Source of the DNA: JBBQSN01 sp963825505
GTDB taxonomy: Bacteria; Actinomycetota; Actinomycetes; Actinomycetales; CAWJMD01
DNA length: 64,000 nucleotides
Reading direction: 5' to 3'
Assembly: GCA_963825505.1 (NCBI GenBank)
Contig: CAWGTL010000005.1
Span: 1-64,000, forward strand
The notes beneath the pieces are model-generated. The model was not told the origin of the DNA. It was given only the letters and a program-made list of their open reading frames with translations, and did no database searches. This document shows, one piece after another, positions 37,186 through 45,201 of this stretch (its first letter is position 1; each line of letters begins with the position of its first letter). The position numbers and the translations under genes are program-made.

Positions 37186-38730
37186 ATGAGCACCGAGCGA
37201 ACGCCCTGGACCACCCGGCTGCTGGCCGCGCTGGCCGGCCTGGTCGCCGGCGGGATCACCCTCGGCGTCGCCGAGGTCGTCGCCTCGGTGGTCTCGCCGT
37301 CGTCGGCACCCGTGCTGGCCGTGGGGTCGGCGTTCGTCGACCTCACACCGCGGCCGCTCAAGGACTTCGCGATCGAGAACTTCGGGACCAACGACAAGCT
37401 CGTGCTCCTGCTCGGCATGGGCGTGGTGATCGCCGTCCTGGCGGCCGCAGCCGGCGCGCTGGCGCTGCGGCGTCCCTGGGTCGGTCGCGCGCTGGTCGTG
37501 CTGCTCGGTCTGGTCGCCGTGGTCGCCGCCGTCACCCGCCCGTCCGCCGGCCCGCTCGACGCCCTCCCGAGCCTGGTGGGGACGGGCGCCGGCGTGTTCG
37601 CGCTCGACCAGCTGCTCGGTCGGCTGCGCCGCACCCTGGCCGAGAGCGATGGCGGCAGCACCAGCCGCCGCAGCTTCCTCGTTGCCACCGGCATCGCGGC
37701 GGCGATCGCCGTGGTGGCCGGCGCGGGAGCCCGCCTGCTCGGGGCGGGCGCTCGCAACGCCGAGGCCGCTCGCGCCGACCTGGCGCTGCCCGAGCCCCTC
37801 GACACCGCACCCGCACCGCCCGCGGGCGTTCAGGTCGACGCCGACGGCATGACGCCGTTCGTCACCTCGAACGAGGACTTCTACCGGATCGACACCGCGC
37901 TGAGCGTGCCCCGGATCAACCCCGACGACTGGACCCTGCGCGTGCACGGCCTGGTCGACAACGAGCTCGAGATCACCTGGGCCGAGCTGCTCGAGCGCGA
38001 CCTGGTGGAGACCTGGCTCACCCTCACCTGCGTCAGCAACGAGGTGGGCGGGGACCTGGTGGGCAACGCCAAGTGGCTCGGGCTCCCGCTGCGCGAGCTG
38101 CTGCGCGAGGCCGGCCCGCAGGACGGCGCCGACATGGTGCTGTCGACCAGCCAGGACGGTTGGACCGCCGGCACCCCGCTCGAGGTGCTGCTCGAGGACG
38201 ACCGCGACTGCCTGCTCGCCATCGGCATGAACGGCCAGCCCCTCCCGCTGGAGCACGGTTTCCCGGTGCGGATGGTGGTCCCCGGTCTGTACGGCTACGT
38301 CTCCGCCACCAAGTGGGTCGTCGACCTCGAGGTCACGACGTTCGCGGAGAAGACCGCCTACTGGACCGACCGCGAGTGGGACCCGATGGGCCCGATCAAG
38401 ACCGCGTCGCGCATCGACGTGCCGCGCTCCTTCGCGAAGCTGCCTGCGGGACAGGTGGTCGTGGCCGGCACGGCCTGGGCCCAGACCCGCGGCATCGCCA
38501 CGGTCGAGGTGCAGGTCGACGGCGGCGAGTGGCAGGAGGCGTCCCTCGCCGACGAGGCAGGACCCGACACGTGGCGGCAGTGGTCGTTCGCCTGGGACGC
38601 CCAGACGGGCTCGCACACCCTGCGTGTGCGGGCGACCGACACCGAGGGTCAGGCCCAGCAGGAGGAGCGCGTCCGTCCGTTCCCGAACGGGGCCGAGGGC
38701 TGGCACAGCGTCAACGTCACCGTGACCTGA
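37186..38730 (+). CDS. Membrane-anchored molybdopterin-dependent oxidoreductase (sulfite oxidase family)
   Basis: 514 residues. Four membrane helices (about 8-35, 72-94, 98-118 and 163-185) precede a sulfite oxidase-type domain: Mo-cofactor core (about 225-390) with LTLTCVSNEVGG, where Cys282 would bind Mo, and a beta-sandwich dimer domain (about 400-514). SRRSFLVATG (160-169) just before the last helix resembles a Tat signal, so the catalytic domain is probably exported folded. A sulfoxide or other S/N-oxide substrate is as likely as sulfite. The start is ATG 37186, 7 nt after the ECF-type -10. Confidence 0.88.
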   Translation: MSTERTPWTTRLLAALAGLVAGGITLGVAEVVASVVSPSSAPVLAVGSAFVDLTPRPLKDFAIENFGTNDKLVLLLGMGVVIAVLAAAAGALALRRPWVGRALVVLLGLVAVVAAVTRPSAGPLDALPSLVGTGAGVFALDQLLGRLRRTLAESDGGSTSRRSFLVATGIAAAIAVVAGAGARLLGAGARNAEAARADLALPEPLDTAPAPPAGVQVDADGMTPFVTSNEDFYRIDTALSVPRINPDDWTLRVHGLVDNELEITWAELLERDLVETWLTLTCVSNEVGGDLVGNAKWLGLPLRELLREAGPQDGADMVLSTSQDGWTAGTPLEVLLEDDRDCLLAIGMNGQPLPLEHGFPVRMVVPGLYGYVSATKWVVDLEVTTFAEKTAYWTDREWDPMGPIKTASRIDVPRSFAKLPAGQVVVAGTAWAQTRGIATVEVQVDGGEWQEASLADEAGPDTWRQWSFAWDAQTGSHTLRVRATDTEGQAQQEERVRPFPNGAEGWHSVNVTVT

Positions 38731-38758
38731 TCGAGACGAAAAAAGATTGATCCGTAAA

Positions 38759-38785
38759 GCATCCGGTCGGACGACTGGACCGAAT
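38759..38785 (+). promoter_or_regulatory. ECF-type promoter of the fasciclin lipoprotein gene
   Basis: GCATCC (38759-38764), 15 nt, CCGAAT (38780-38785). It matches the upstream oxidoreductase promoter in both boxes and in spacer length. Transcription would start near 38792, leaving a 30-nt leader with AAGGGA before GTG 38823. The fasciclin proteins MPT70/MPT83 of mycobacteria are SigK-controlled, which fits. Confidence 0.6.
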
Positions 38786-38822
38786 CACTACTGACAGAAC
38801 GACACCGATGAAGGGAACCACC

Positions 38823-39479
38823 GTGAAGAACCGCATCGCACTGTTCGCCATGATGGGCACGCTCACTCTCGGCCTGGCTGCTTGCGGCGGCGACGACACC
38901 GCGACCACCCCGGCCGGCGGCGACTCCTCCAGCTCCTCCAGCAGCTCCGACTCCTCGATGACCGAGACCGAGACCGAGGCGGCCATGGCCGGACCGATCG
39001 GCCCCGGCTGCGCCGACTACGCGGCCGCCGTCCCCGACGGCGCCGGCTCGGTCGACGGCATGGCGCAGGACCCGGTGGCCACCGCAGCCTCGAACAACCC
39101 GCTGCTGAAGACGCTCACCGCCACCGTCACGGGCGCCTACAACCCGGACGTGGACCTGGTCGACACCCTCAACGGCGACGAGTTCACCGTGTTCGCACCG
39201 GTCGACGACGCCTTCGCCAAGATCGACGCGGCGACGCTCGAGAGCCTCAAGACCGATTCCGCCACGCTGAGCGCGATCCTCACGTACCACGTGGTGCCCG
39301 GCCAGCTCTCCCCGGAGGACGTCGTCGGTACCCAGACGACCGCTCAGGGCGGCACCCTCGAGGTCACCGGCGAGCCGGACGCGCTGAAGGTCAACGACGC
39401 CAACGTGATCTGCGGCGGCGTCCAGACCGCCAACGCCACCGTGTACCTCATCGACTCGGTGCTGATGCCGACGATGTGA
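38823..39479 (+). CDS. Fasciclin-domain lipoprotein (MPT70/MPT83-like)
   Basis: 218 residues. Signal peptide with lipobox LAAC (18-21), a Ser-rich linker with a run of serines, then one FAS1 domain (about 85-218): NPLLKTLTATVTGAYNP, FTVFAPVDDAFAKID, LTYHVVPGQL and INDA-like VNDANVICGG. Two cysteines (in PGCADY and VICGG) may pair. Surface-anchored, probably adhesive or a partner of the preceding redox enzyme. I chose GTG 38823 over ATG 38808 because AAGGGA lies just upstream and relatives start K-N. Confidence 0.9.
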   Translation: MKNRIALFAMMGTLTLGLAACGGDDTATTPAGGDSSSSSSSSDSSMTETETEAAMAGPIGPGCADYAAAVPDGAGSVDGMAQDPVATAASNNPLLKTLTATVTGAYNPDVDLVDTLNGDEFTVFAPVDDAFAKIDAATLESLKTDSATLSAILTYHVVPGQLSPEDVVGTQTTAQGGTLEVTGEPDALKVNDANVICGGVQTANATVYLIDSVLMPTM

Positions 39480-39486
39480 CCGGTCA

Positions 39487-39562
39487 GCCGACGACCTGAG
39501 GGGGACGTCGGCACGCGAAAGGCACGAGGCGCTGCGGGATCCACCCCCGCGGCGCCTCGTGC
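39487..39562 (+). terminator. Two tandem hairpins after the fasciclin gene
   Basis: First hairpin GCCGACG (39487) / CGTCGGC (39506). Second, stronger: GCACGAGGCGCTGCGGG (39522-39538), 7-nt loop, and its complement with one G-T pair (39546-39562). They follow the fasciclin stop and precede the convergent tRNA-Leu. A strong Rho-independent type stem with only a short T-containing tail. Confidence 0.7.
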
Positions 39563-39598
39563 TGCTTCCCGCTCCCGGCGCCGGCCTCGTGCTGCGCG

Positions 39599-39683
39599 TG
39601 GTGCGGGAGGCGGGACTCGAACCCGCACGTCCGAGGACACTGGATCCTAAGTCCAGGGCGTCTACCAGTTCCGCCACTCCCGC
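39599..39683 (-). tRNA. tRNA-Leu (anticodon TAG), CCA encoded
   Basis: On the minus strand an 85-nt class II tRNA: acceptor GCGGGAG/CTCCCGC, discriminator A, encoded CCA (39599-39601). Anticodon stem CTGGA/TCCAG with loop CTTAGGA (TAG, reads CTA); long variable arm GTGTCCTCGGACGT; T-loop GGTTCGAGTCC. Confidence 0.96.
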
Positions 39684-39732
39684 GTGCGAGCGTCAGGCTA
39701 CGGCGTCGGCACTGCCTGGCGCTGCTGCGTTC

Positions 39733-40212
39733 TCAGTCGATCCCCAGGTCCTTGCGCAGCTTGGCGACGTGGCCGGTGGCCTTGACGTTGTAGGCGGCGT
39801 GCTCGACCGCACCGTCCGGCCCGACGACCACCGTGGAGCGGATCGTCCCCTGCACGACCTTGCCGTAGTTCTTCTTCTCGCCGAACGCGCCCCAGGCGGT
39901 CATCACGGCCTTGTCCCGGTCACCGGCGAGGGGGAAGGTCAGCGACTCCTTCTCGACGAACCGCTCGAGCTTGTCGGTGCTGTCGGGGGAGACGCCGACC
40001 ACCGTGTAGCCGGCCGCCTGCAGCGAGGCCAGGTTGTCGCGGAAGTCGCACGCCTGGGTGGTGCAGCCCGACGTCATCGCGGCCGGGTAGAAGTACACGA
40101 TCACGTGCTCCCCGCGGTGCTCGGACAGCGTGAAGCTGCCGCCACCGGCGGTCGGGAGGGTGAAGTCGGGGGCCTGGTCGCCCACGGCGAGGCGGGTCGG
40201 TGCATCGGTCAT
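39733..40212 (-). CDS. bcp: Thiol peroxidase of the BCP/PrxQ type
   Basis: 159 residues, atypical 2-Cys peroxiredoxin reducing hydroperoxides with thioredoxin. Peroxidatic and resolving cysteines are in TSGCTTQACDF (C-x4-C), preceded by YFYPAAM where YPK/RA is usual. ATG 40212 is 6 nt from TAGCCT on the minus strand (leaderless). It is divergent from cbiM; its electron donor could be the thioredoxin at 45 kb. Confidence 0.93.
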   Translation of the reverse strand: MTDAPTRLAVGDQAPDFTLPTAGGGSFTLSEHRGEHVIVYFYPAAMTSGCTTQACDFRDNLASLQAAGYTVVGVSPDSTDKLERFVEKESLTFPLAGDRDKAVMTAWGAFGEKKNYGKVVQGTIRSTVVVGPDGAVEHAAYNVKATGHVAKLRKDLGID

Positions 40213-40252
40213 GGCGCCAGGCTAGGTCACCGCCCCCAGTTGTCCCGGACTA

Positions 40253-40271
40253 GTTGCGATCGAGTCGCAAC
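40253..40271 (+). promoter_or_regulatory. Nur-box-like palindrome upstream of cbiM
   Basis: GTTGCGA, 5 nt, TCGCAAC: a perfect 7-bp inverted repeat 18 bp before the cbiM start and 41 bp from the bcp start. The actinobacterial nickel regulator Nur (Fur family) is known to bind a TTGCAA-N5-TTGCAA-like site, which this matches in layout. Control of the cobalt/nickel importer by a metal sensor is the natural reading. No B12 riboswitch is visible. Confidence 0.55.
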
Positions 40272-40288
40272 AACCCGAGGATGGCGAC

Positions 40289-41350
40289 GTGCACGTACCG
40301 GACGGCTTCCTGGACCTGCCCACCTCGATCGCGACCGGCGCGGTCGCCGCGGGCGTCGTCGGCCTGGCGATGCAGCGCAGCCGCACCGAGCTCGCGGAGG
40401 CGGGCGCCCCGCTGGCCGGTCTCACCTCGGTCTTCGTCTTCGCGGTCCAGATGATCAACTTCCCGGTGGGCGCCGGTACCAGCGGGCACCTGATGGGCGG
40501 GATGCTCGCCGCGGCGCTGGTCGGTCCGTGGACGGCGGTGCTGTGCCTGGCGGTCGTGCTGCTCGTGCAGGGGCTGTTCTTCGCCGACGGCGGTCTGAGC
40601 GCGCTGGGCACCAACATCACGCTGATCGGCGTCGTCACGGTGGTCGTGGGCTTCGTCGTCGCCCGTGCCCTGCTGGCGGTCCTGCCCCGGCGTCCTGGCA
40701 GCGTCGTGCCGGCCGTGGCCGTCGGTGGGCTGGTGTCCGTGCCCGTCGCCGCGCTGGTGTTCGTCGCGCTCTACGCGATCGGCGGCGCCGTCCCGATCCC
40801 CCTCGGGACGCTGGCCGCGACCATGCTCGGGTGGCACACCCTGATCGGGATCGGCGAGGGCGTCATCACCGCCGCCGTCGTCGGGGCCGTGCTCGCCACC
40901 CGGCCCGACCTGGTCCACCTCGCCCGCCACCTGCGCCCGGACCTCGTGCTCGTCGACGCGGACGGTCGTGCCGCCCCGGCCACGCGGCGGCCGACGTCGG
41001 CGCCGGTCCCCGTCCGACGCCCCGCCGGGCGCGTGCTCGGCGGCCTCGCCGCCGCGTCGCTGGTGATCGCCGGCGTCGTGAGCCTCTACGCCTCCTCGCA
41101 CCCGGACGGCCTGGAGTTCGTGGGCGACCGCCTCGGCTTCCTCGGCAGCGCGCAGGAGTCGGCCACCGCCGGCTCGCCGCTGGCCGACTACGGCCTCAGC
41201 GGGGTCGACGGCACGTGGGCCACGGGGGTGGCGGGCGTCGTCGGGGTCGTGCTCACCGCCGCCGTGGCGTTCGCCCTGCTGACGCTGCTCGCCCGTCGCG
41301 GGAGGCGCGCGACGGTCGAGCGCGACCCCGTCGGCTCGTCGGCCACGTGA
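40289..41350 (+). CDS. cbiM: ECF transporter substrate-binding membrane protein CbiM/NikM with fused PDGLE (N) domain
   Basis: 353 residues. It begins MHVPDGFLD, the metal-binding N-terminus (His2 takes part in Co2+/Ni2+ coordination in the family). Seven hydrophobic segments form the CbiM domain (about 1-220), and a C-terminal extension with HPDGLEFVGDRLGF (the PDGLE motif, about 271) and a last helix corresponds to CbiN/NikN, here fused. GTG 40289 has GAGG upstream. With cbiQ and cbiO (4-bp overlaps) it makes a complete importer. Co2+ or Ni2+ cannot be decided from sequence. Confidence 0.9.
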   Translation: MHVPDGFLDLPTSIATGAVAAGVVGLAMQRSRTELAEAGAPLAGLTSVFVFAVQMINFPVGAGTSGHLMGGMLAAALVGPWTAVLCLAVVLLVQGLFFADGGLSALGTNITLIGVVTVVVGFVVARALLAVLPRRPGSVVPAVAVGGLVSVPVAALVFVALYAIGGAVPIPLGTLAATMLGWHTLIGIGEGVITAAVVGAVLATRPDLVHLARHLRPDLVLVDADGRAAPATRRPTSAPVPVRRPAGRVLGGLAAASLVIAGVVSLYASSHPDGLEFVGDRLGFLGSAQESATAGSPLADYGLSGVDGTWATGVAGVVGVVLTAAVAFALLTLLARRGRRATVERDPVGSSAT

Positions 41351-42105
41351 GCGCCGACGGTCTCCACCTGCCGGGCGACTCGGTCGTCCACCGGCTGCCC
41401 GCGCACGTGAAGGTCGTCGCGGCCGTCCTGCTGGTCCTGGTCGCCGTCGCGACCCCGGTGCGGGCCTGGCCGGCGCTGGTCGCGTTCCCGCTCGTCGTCC
41501 TGGGTCTGGCCGCGGTCGCCCGCATCCCCGCTCGCACGCTCGTCCGGCGGATGGTGGTCGAGGTGCCCTTCGTCGTCTTCGCCCTCCTGCTCCCCGTGGT
41601 GGCCGCCGGCGAGCGGGTCGACGTGCTCGGGATACCGCTGGCGGTCGCCGGCCTGGTCGGCGGCGCCACCCTGCTGCTCAAGGCGACCACCGGCGTGCTC
41701 GTCGGGATCGTGCTCGCCTCGACCACGCGCTCGCGCGACCTGCTCGCCGGGCTGGAGCGGCTGCACCTGCCCCAGCCGCTGGTGGCGATCGCCGGCTTCA
41801 TGCTCCGCTACACCGACGTCGTGACGTCGGACCTCACGCGGATGCGGCTCGCGCGGACGGCACGCGCCTACACCGGCGGCCGGCTCGGCCACCTGCGGAT
41901 CGAGGCCGCCGGCGCGGGGACCCTGTTCGTCCGCAGCTACGAGCGCGGCGAGCGGGTGCACCGCGCGATGCTGGCGCGCGGCTACACCGGCCGGATGCCG
42001 GCCCTGGGTGCCGGCCCCGCCGGCGTCCGGGAGTGGACGCTGGGGGTCGGCGTGCCGGTCGCCGCGGCCGCGATGACGGCCGCCTGCCTGGCGGCGACCC
42101 GGTGA
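41347..42105 (+). CDS. cbiQ: Energy-coupling factor transmembrane protein CbiQ
   Basis: 252 residues with five or six membrane segments and the two coupling motifs of EcfT-type proteins (RMRLARTARAY region and ERGERVHRAMLARGYTG, containing the A-R-G signature). It transmits ATP hydrolysis to CbiM. GTG 41347 overlaps the cbiM stop (GTGA). The 848-residue ORF that includes this frame back to 39559 is an artefact. Confidence 0.9.
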   Translation: MSADGLHLPGDSVVHRLPAHVKVVAAVLLVLVAVATPVRAWPALVAFPLVVLGLAAVARIPARTLVRRMVVEVPFVVFALLLPVVAAGERVDVLGIPLAVAGLVGGATLLLKATTGVLVGIVLASTTRSRDLLAGLERLHLPQPLVAIAGFMLRYTDVVTSDLTRMRLARTARAYTGGRLGHLRIEAAGAGTLFVRSYERGERVHRAMLARGYTGRMPALGAGPAGVREWTLGVGVPVAAAAMTAACLAATR

Positions 42106-42893
42106 CCCCCGCCGTCGAGGTCGAGCGCCTCACCTTCGCCTACCCGGACGGCCGGCAGGTGCTGTTCGGGATCGACCTGCGGGTGGAGCCGGGGGAGCGG
42201 GTGGCCGTCCTCGGGCCGAACGGCGCCGGCAAGACCACGCTCGTGCTGCACCTCAACGGCCTGCTCGGCGACGGCACCGGCGGCTACGGCACCGGGACGG
42301 TCGCCGTCGGCGGGCTCCCCGTCGCCGGCCGCGACCTGCTCGAGGTGCGGCGCGCGGTGGGGATGGTCTTCCAGGATCCCGACGACCAGCTGTTCATGCC
42401 GACGGTCGGCGACGACGTCGCCTTCGGCCCCACCAACCTCGGTCTGGCGCGCGAGGAGGTCGCGGCCCGCGTGCGGCGAGCGCTCGAGCAGGTCGGGCTC
42501 CCGGACGTGGCCGACCGCCCGCCGCACCACCTCTCGTTCGGGCAGCGCCGGCGGGTGGCTGTGGCCACCGTCCTCGCGATGGAGCCGTCCGTCCTGGTGC
42601 TCGACGAGCCCACGAGCAACCTCGACCCGGCCAGCCGGCGCGAGCTGCTCGACGTGCTCACCGGTCTCACCGACCGCGACGGCCGTCCGGTGACGACGAT
42701 CGTGGTCACCCACGACCTGCCCTACGCCCTGCAGCTGTGCCCGCGCTCGGTGCTCCTCGACGACGGCCGGGTGGTAGCGGACGGACCGACCCGCGACCTG
42801 CTCGCCGACGCCGACCTGATGCGCGGGCACCGGCTCGAGCTGCCGTACGGGTTCGACCCGCTCTCCGTCGCGGGGGCGGCGACCCCGCGATAG
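42102..42893 (+). CDS. cbiO: Energy-coupling factor ATPase CbiO
   Basis: 263 residues. Walker A GPNGAGKTT, Q-loop MVFQDPDDQLF, signature LSFGQRRRVAVA, Walker B VLVLDEPTSNLDP and H-loop VVTHDLPYA. The Q-D-P-D-D-Q motif is typical of ECF importer ATPases. GTG 42102 overlaps the cbiQ stop (GTGA). As the only ATPase of the locus it would act as a homodimer. Confidence 0.93.
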   Translation: MTPAVEVERLTFAYPDGRQVLFGIDLRVEPGERVAVLGPNGAGKTTLVLHLNGLLGDGTGGYGTGTVAVGGLPVAGRDLLEVRRAVGMVFQDPDDQLFMPTVGDDVAFGPTNLGLAREEVAARVRRALEQVGLPDVADRPPHHLSFGQRRRVAVATVLAMEPSVLVLDEPTSNLDPASRRELLDVLTGLTDRDGRPVTTIVVTHDLPYALQLCPRSVLLDDGRVVADGPTRDLLADADLMRGHRLELPYGFDPLSVAGAATPR

Positions 42894-42941
42894 CGTGACG
42901 GCACAGCACGGTGAGCACGACGAGCACCCGAGGAGGGCACG

Positions 42942-43250
42942 ATGAGCCGCACCGACGCGACCGCGGGGGACGACAGCCACGTGGTCCCCTCCACCGAGGC
43001 CGACGAGCTCCAGCGCGACATCGAGCAGCGGCAGGCGCGCCTGGCCGCCACCGTCGACGAGCTGACCACCCGGGTGCACCCGAAGACGCTGGTGCGTTCG
43101 GGCCAGGACTCGGTGCAGCGCAAGGTCCGTGCGGCCGCGTTCACCGACGACGGGCAGCCGCGGGTGGAGCGGATCGTGGCCGTCGGCTCGGCGGCGCTCG
43201 CCCTGGTCGGCGCCGTGCTGTGGCGCAGCGGCAGGTCCCGGCGCGGGTGA
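42942..43250 (+). CDS. DUF3618 family membrane-associated protein
   Basis: 102 residues. A helical segment with ELQRDIEQRQARLAATVDEL (the DUF3618 core), then KTLVRSGQDSVQRKV and one C-terminal membrane helix (about 78-95) with a basic tail. Common in actinobacteria near phage-shock or envelope genes; function unknown. ATG 42942 has GAGGAGGG upstream. Its TGA overlaps the GTG of the GroES-like gene. Confidence 0.8.
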   Translation: MSRTDATAGDDSHVVPSTEADELQRDIEQRQARLAATVDELTTRVHPKTLVRSGQDSVQRKVRAAAFTDDGQPRVERIVAVGSAALALVGAVLWRSGRSRRG

Positions 43251-43570
43251 GCAGCGCGCGCCTGCCGATCCGGATGCTGCACGACCGGGTCCTGGTGTCC
43301 ACCGCCGACGAGGCCGGGGAGCGCCGGACCGGCGCGGGCATCGTCATCCCCGCCACCGCGGCGGTCGGCAAGCGGCTCGCGTGGGGCGCCGTGGTCGCCG
43401 CCGGGCAGCACGTGCGGCAGGTGCAGGTCGGCGACCGCGTCCTGTTCGACCCCGATGACCGCGGCGAGGTGGAGCTCGGCGGGCAGGCGTACGTGCTGCT
43501 GCGCGAGCGCGACCTGCACGCGGTGGCCGCCGCCCGGGTCGAGGACGAGCAGACCGGTCTGTACCTCTGA
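43247..43570 (+). CDS. GroES-family (Cpn10) co-chaperonin paralogue
   Basis: 107 residues with the Cpn10 beta barrel: RMLHDRVLV at the start, TGAGIVIPATA (mobile-loop and roof region), WGAVVAAG, VGDRVLFDPDD and YVLLRERDLHAV. No groEL is adjacent. The mobile loop reads ERRTGAGIVIP, near the normal E-x-K-T-x-x-G-I. GTG 43247 overlaps the DUF3618 stop by 4 bp. A specialised or stress-linked co-chaperonin distinct from the main groES is likely. Confidence 0.85.
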   Translation: MSSARLPIRMLHDRVLVSTADEAGERRTGAGIVIPATAAVGKRLAWGAVVAAGQHVRQVQVGDRVLFDPDDRGEVELGGQAYVLLRERDLHAVAAARVEDEQTGLYL

Positions 43571-43638
43571 ACGCACCCGAGACCCGGCGCAACGCCCGGT
43601 ACACCCCGCTCGACGTCGACGGCCCGCTGCCGGCCGAG

Positions 43639-44934
43639 ATGGTGCGGGCGGTCCCGGCCATCCGGCGCGACCCGCTCGGCTTCCTCGTCGACGTGCACCG
43701 GCGGCACGGGCCGCACGTCGCGTTCCCCATGCCGCGCACACCCGTCCTGCTCGTCGGCACGGCGGCCGGTGCGCGCGACGTGTTGGTGTCGGACGCCGCG
43801 TCGTGGGGCAAGGCGACGCCGCAGTACGGGGCGCTCGCGGCGGTCACCGGCACCGGGCTGCTCACCAGCGACGGCGCGCACTGGCGCGAACGGCGCCGCA
43901 CGGTGCAGCCCGCCTTCGCGCACGGCGCGCTCGCCGGCGTCGCGCGCGAGTCGGTGGCGGCGGGGGCACGGCTGGCGGGGCTCGCGCCGTCCGCCGGTGC
44001 GGTGCGCGTCGACGCCGAGGCCGTGCTGCTGCGCTCGACCCTCGAGGTGGTCGGCCGCACCCTGTTCGGCACCGACGTCGCAGCCGACGGCGAGCGGCTG
44101 GTGCAGGCGGTCCTCGGGGCCCTGGAGCAGGTGGTCGACCGGGTGCGGCTGCCGTTGCCCGGCTGGCTGCCCACGCCAGGGCGGTCACGGCTGCGGCAGG
44201 CCGTCGCAGACCTGGACGCCGCGGCGGGCCGCGTCGTCGCCCACCGGCGCGCTGCCGGACGCGGGAGCGGCGACGACCTGCTCGGGCTGCTGCTCGACGC
44301 GGTCGACGCCGGGTCGCTGGACCCCCGCGGGCTGCGTGACGAGCTGGTGACGATGGTCATCGCCGGCCACGAGACGGTGGCGTCGTCGCTGTCGTGGACG
44401 GTGGCCCTGCTGGCCGTGCACCCGACCCACCAGGACCGGCTGCACGCCGAGCTCGACGACGTGCTCGGCGGCCCGGGCGGCCGCGACCCGGCGTGGGACG
44501 ACCTGGCCCGGCTGCCCTGGACCCGAGCGGTCGTCGACGAGGCGCTGCGGTTGTACCCGCCGGCCTGGGTGCTGAGCCGCCGGGCGACGGCGGCGACCGT
44601 CGTCGACGGGGTGCAGGTGCCTGCCGGCACGCTGGCGGTGATCAGCCCGTGGCTGCTGCACCGGGCGCAGGAGACGTTCGCCGACCCGGAGGCGTTCGAG
44701 CCGTCGCGCTTCCTCGGCTCGCCCCGGCTGGAGGGCTACCTGCCGTTCGGGACGGGGGCGCGGATGTGCGTCGGGCGCGACTTCGCCCTGGTGGAGTCGG
44801 TGCTGCTGCTGGCGCGGTGGCTGCGCGAGGTGAGGGTGGAGCCGGTCGGTGCGGGTGCGGGTCTGCCGCGCCCGGACGCGCTGGTGACGGTGCGCCCGCG
44901 GGGAGGGGTGCCGCTGCTGCTGCAGCGGCGCTGA
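43639..44934 (+). CDS. Cytochrome P450
   Basis: 431 residues from ATG 43639. I-helix AGHET (242-246), ExxR in VVDEALRLYPP (Glu294/Arg297) and heme ligand Cys377 in LPFGTGARMCVGRDFA. It resembles bacterial class I P450s of the CYP102/CYP4-like clan with a soluble N-terminus. In-frame codons upstream (43567-43638) have almost only G or C third positions and encode PETRRNARYTPLDVDGPLP, so the true start may be CTG 43567, which overlaps the GroES stop as CTGA. No ferredoxin or reductase gene is adjacent. Substrate unknown. Confidence 0.9.
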   Translation: MVRAVPAIRRDPLGFLVDVHRRHGPHVAFPMPRTPVLLVGTAAGARDVLVSDAASWGKATPQYGALAAVTGTGLLTSDGAHWRERRRTVQPAFAHGALAGVARESVAAGARLAGLAPSAGAVRVDAEAVLLRSTLEVVGRTLFGTDVAADGERLVQAVLGALEQVVDRVRLPLPGWLPTPGRSRLRQAVADLDAAAGRVVAHRRAAGRGSGDDLLGLLLDAVDAGSLDPRGLRDELVTMVIAGHETVASSLSWTVALLAVHPTHQDRLHAELDDVLGGPGGRDPAWDDLARLPWTRAVVDEALRLYPPAWVLSRRATAATVVDGVQVPAGTLAVISPWLLHRAQETFADPEAFEPSRFLGSPRLEGYLPFGTGARMCVGRDFALVESVLLLARWLREVRVEPVGAGAGLPRPDALVTVRPRGGVPLLLQRR

Positions 44935-45135
44935 TCACAGGTGCGGGACGACGGCCCAGACGGGGGAGTCGGCCAGCTGGCGGGGGATGGGGAGCGTGCC
45001 CTCCATCTGCCGCAGCGCGTGGCACGGGCACTGGCACGCGTGCGCGCCGGCGGGTGTGTCCCACGAGGGGACGCTGCCCTGGCACGCCCCGTGCATCGCC
45101 GCGGCGCAGTCGCGCGCGACGTCCTTGCTGCTCAT
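44935..45135 (-). CDS. Cys-rich small protein, 66 aa
   Basis: 66 residues from ATG 45135 with GGAGG 8 nt upstream. Four cysteines and several His (RDCAAAMHGACQGS, then HACQCPCHALR) could hold one or two metals. The stop abuts the convergent P450 stop. No signal peptide. I know no function; similar short proteins with a C-x-C-x-C-H motif occur in actinobacteria. Confidence 0.62.
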   Translation of the reverse strand: MSSKDVARDCAAAMHGACQGSVPSWDTPAGAHACQCPCHALRQMEGTLPIPRQLADSPVWAVVPHL

Positions 45136-45201
45136 GGTCGGTGCCTCCATCGTCCTCACACCCGTGTATCGGCAGGGGTGCCGCGGGCTTGAGGGACGCC
45201 A

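Noticed and set aside
40213..40288. B12 riboswitch before cbiM
   Set aside because: Only 76 bp between bcp and cbiM, too short, and no B12-box; a Nur-like dyad is present instead.
39559..42105. 848-residue plus-strand ORF
   Set aside because: Runs through tRNA-Leu and antisense to bcp; only the last 252 codons are CbiQ.
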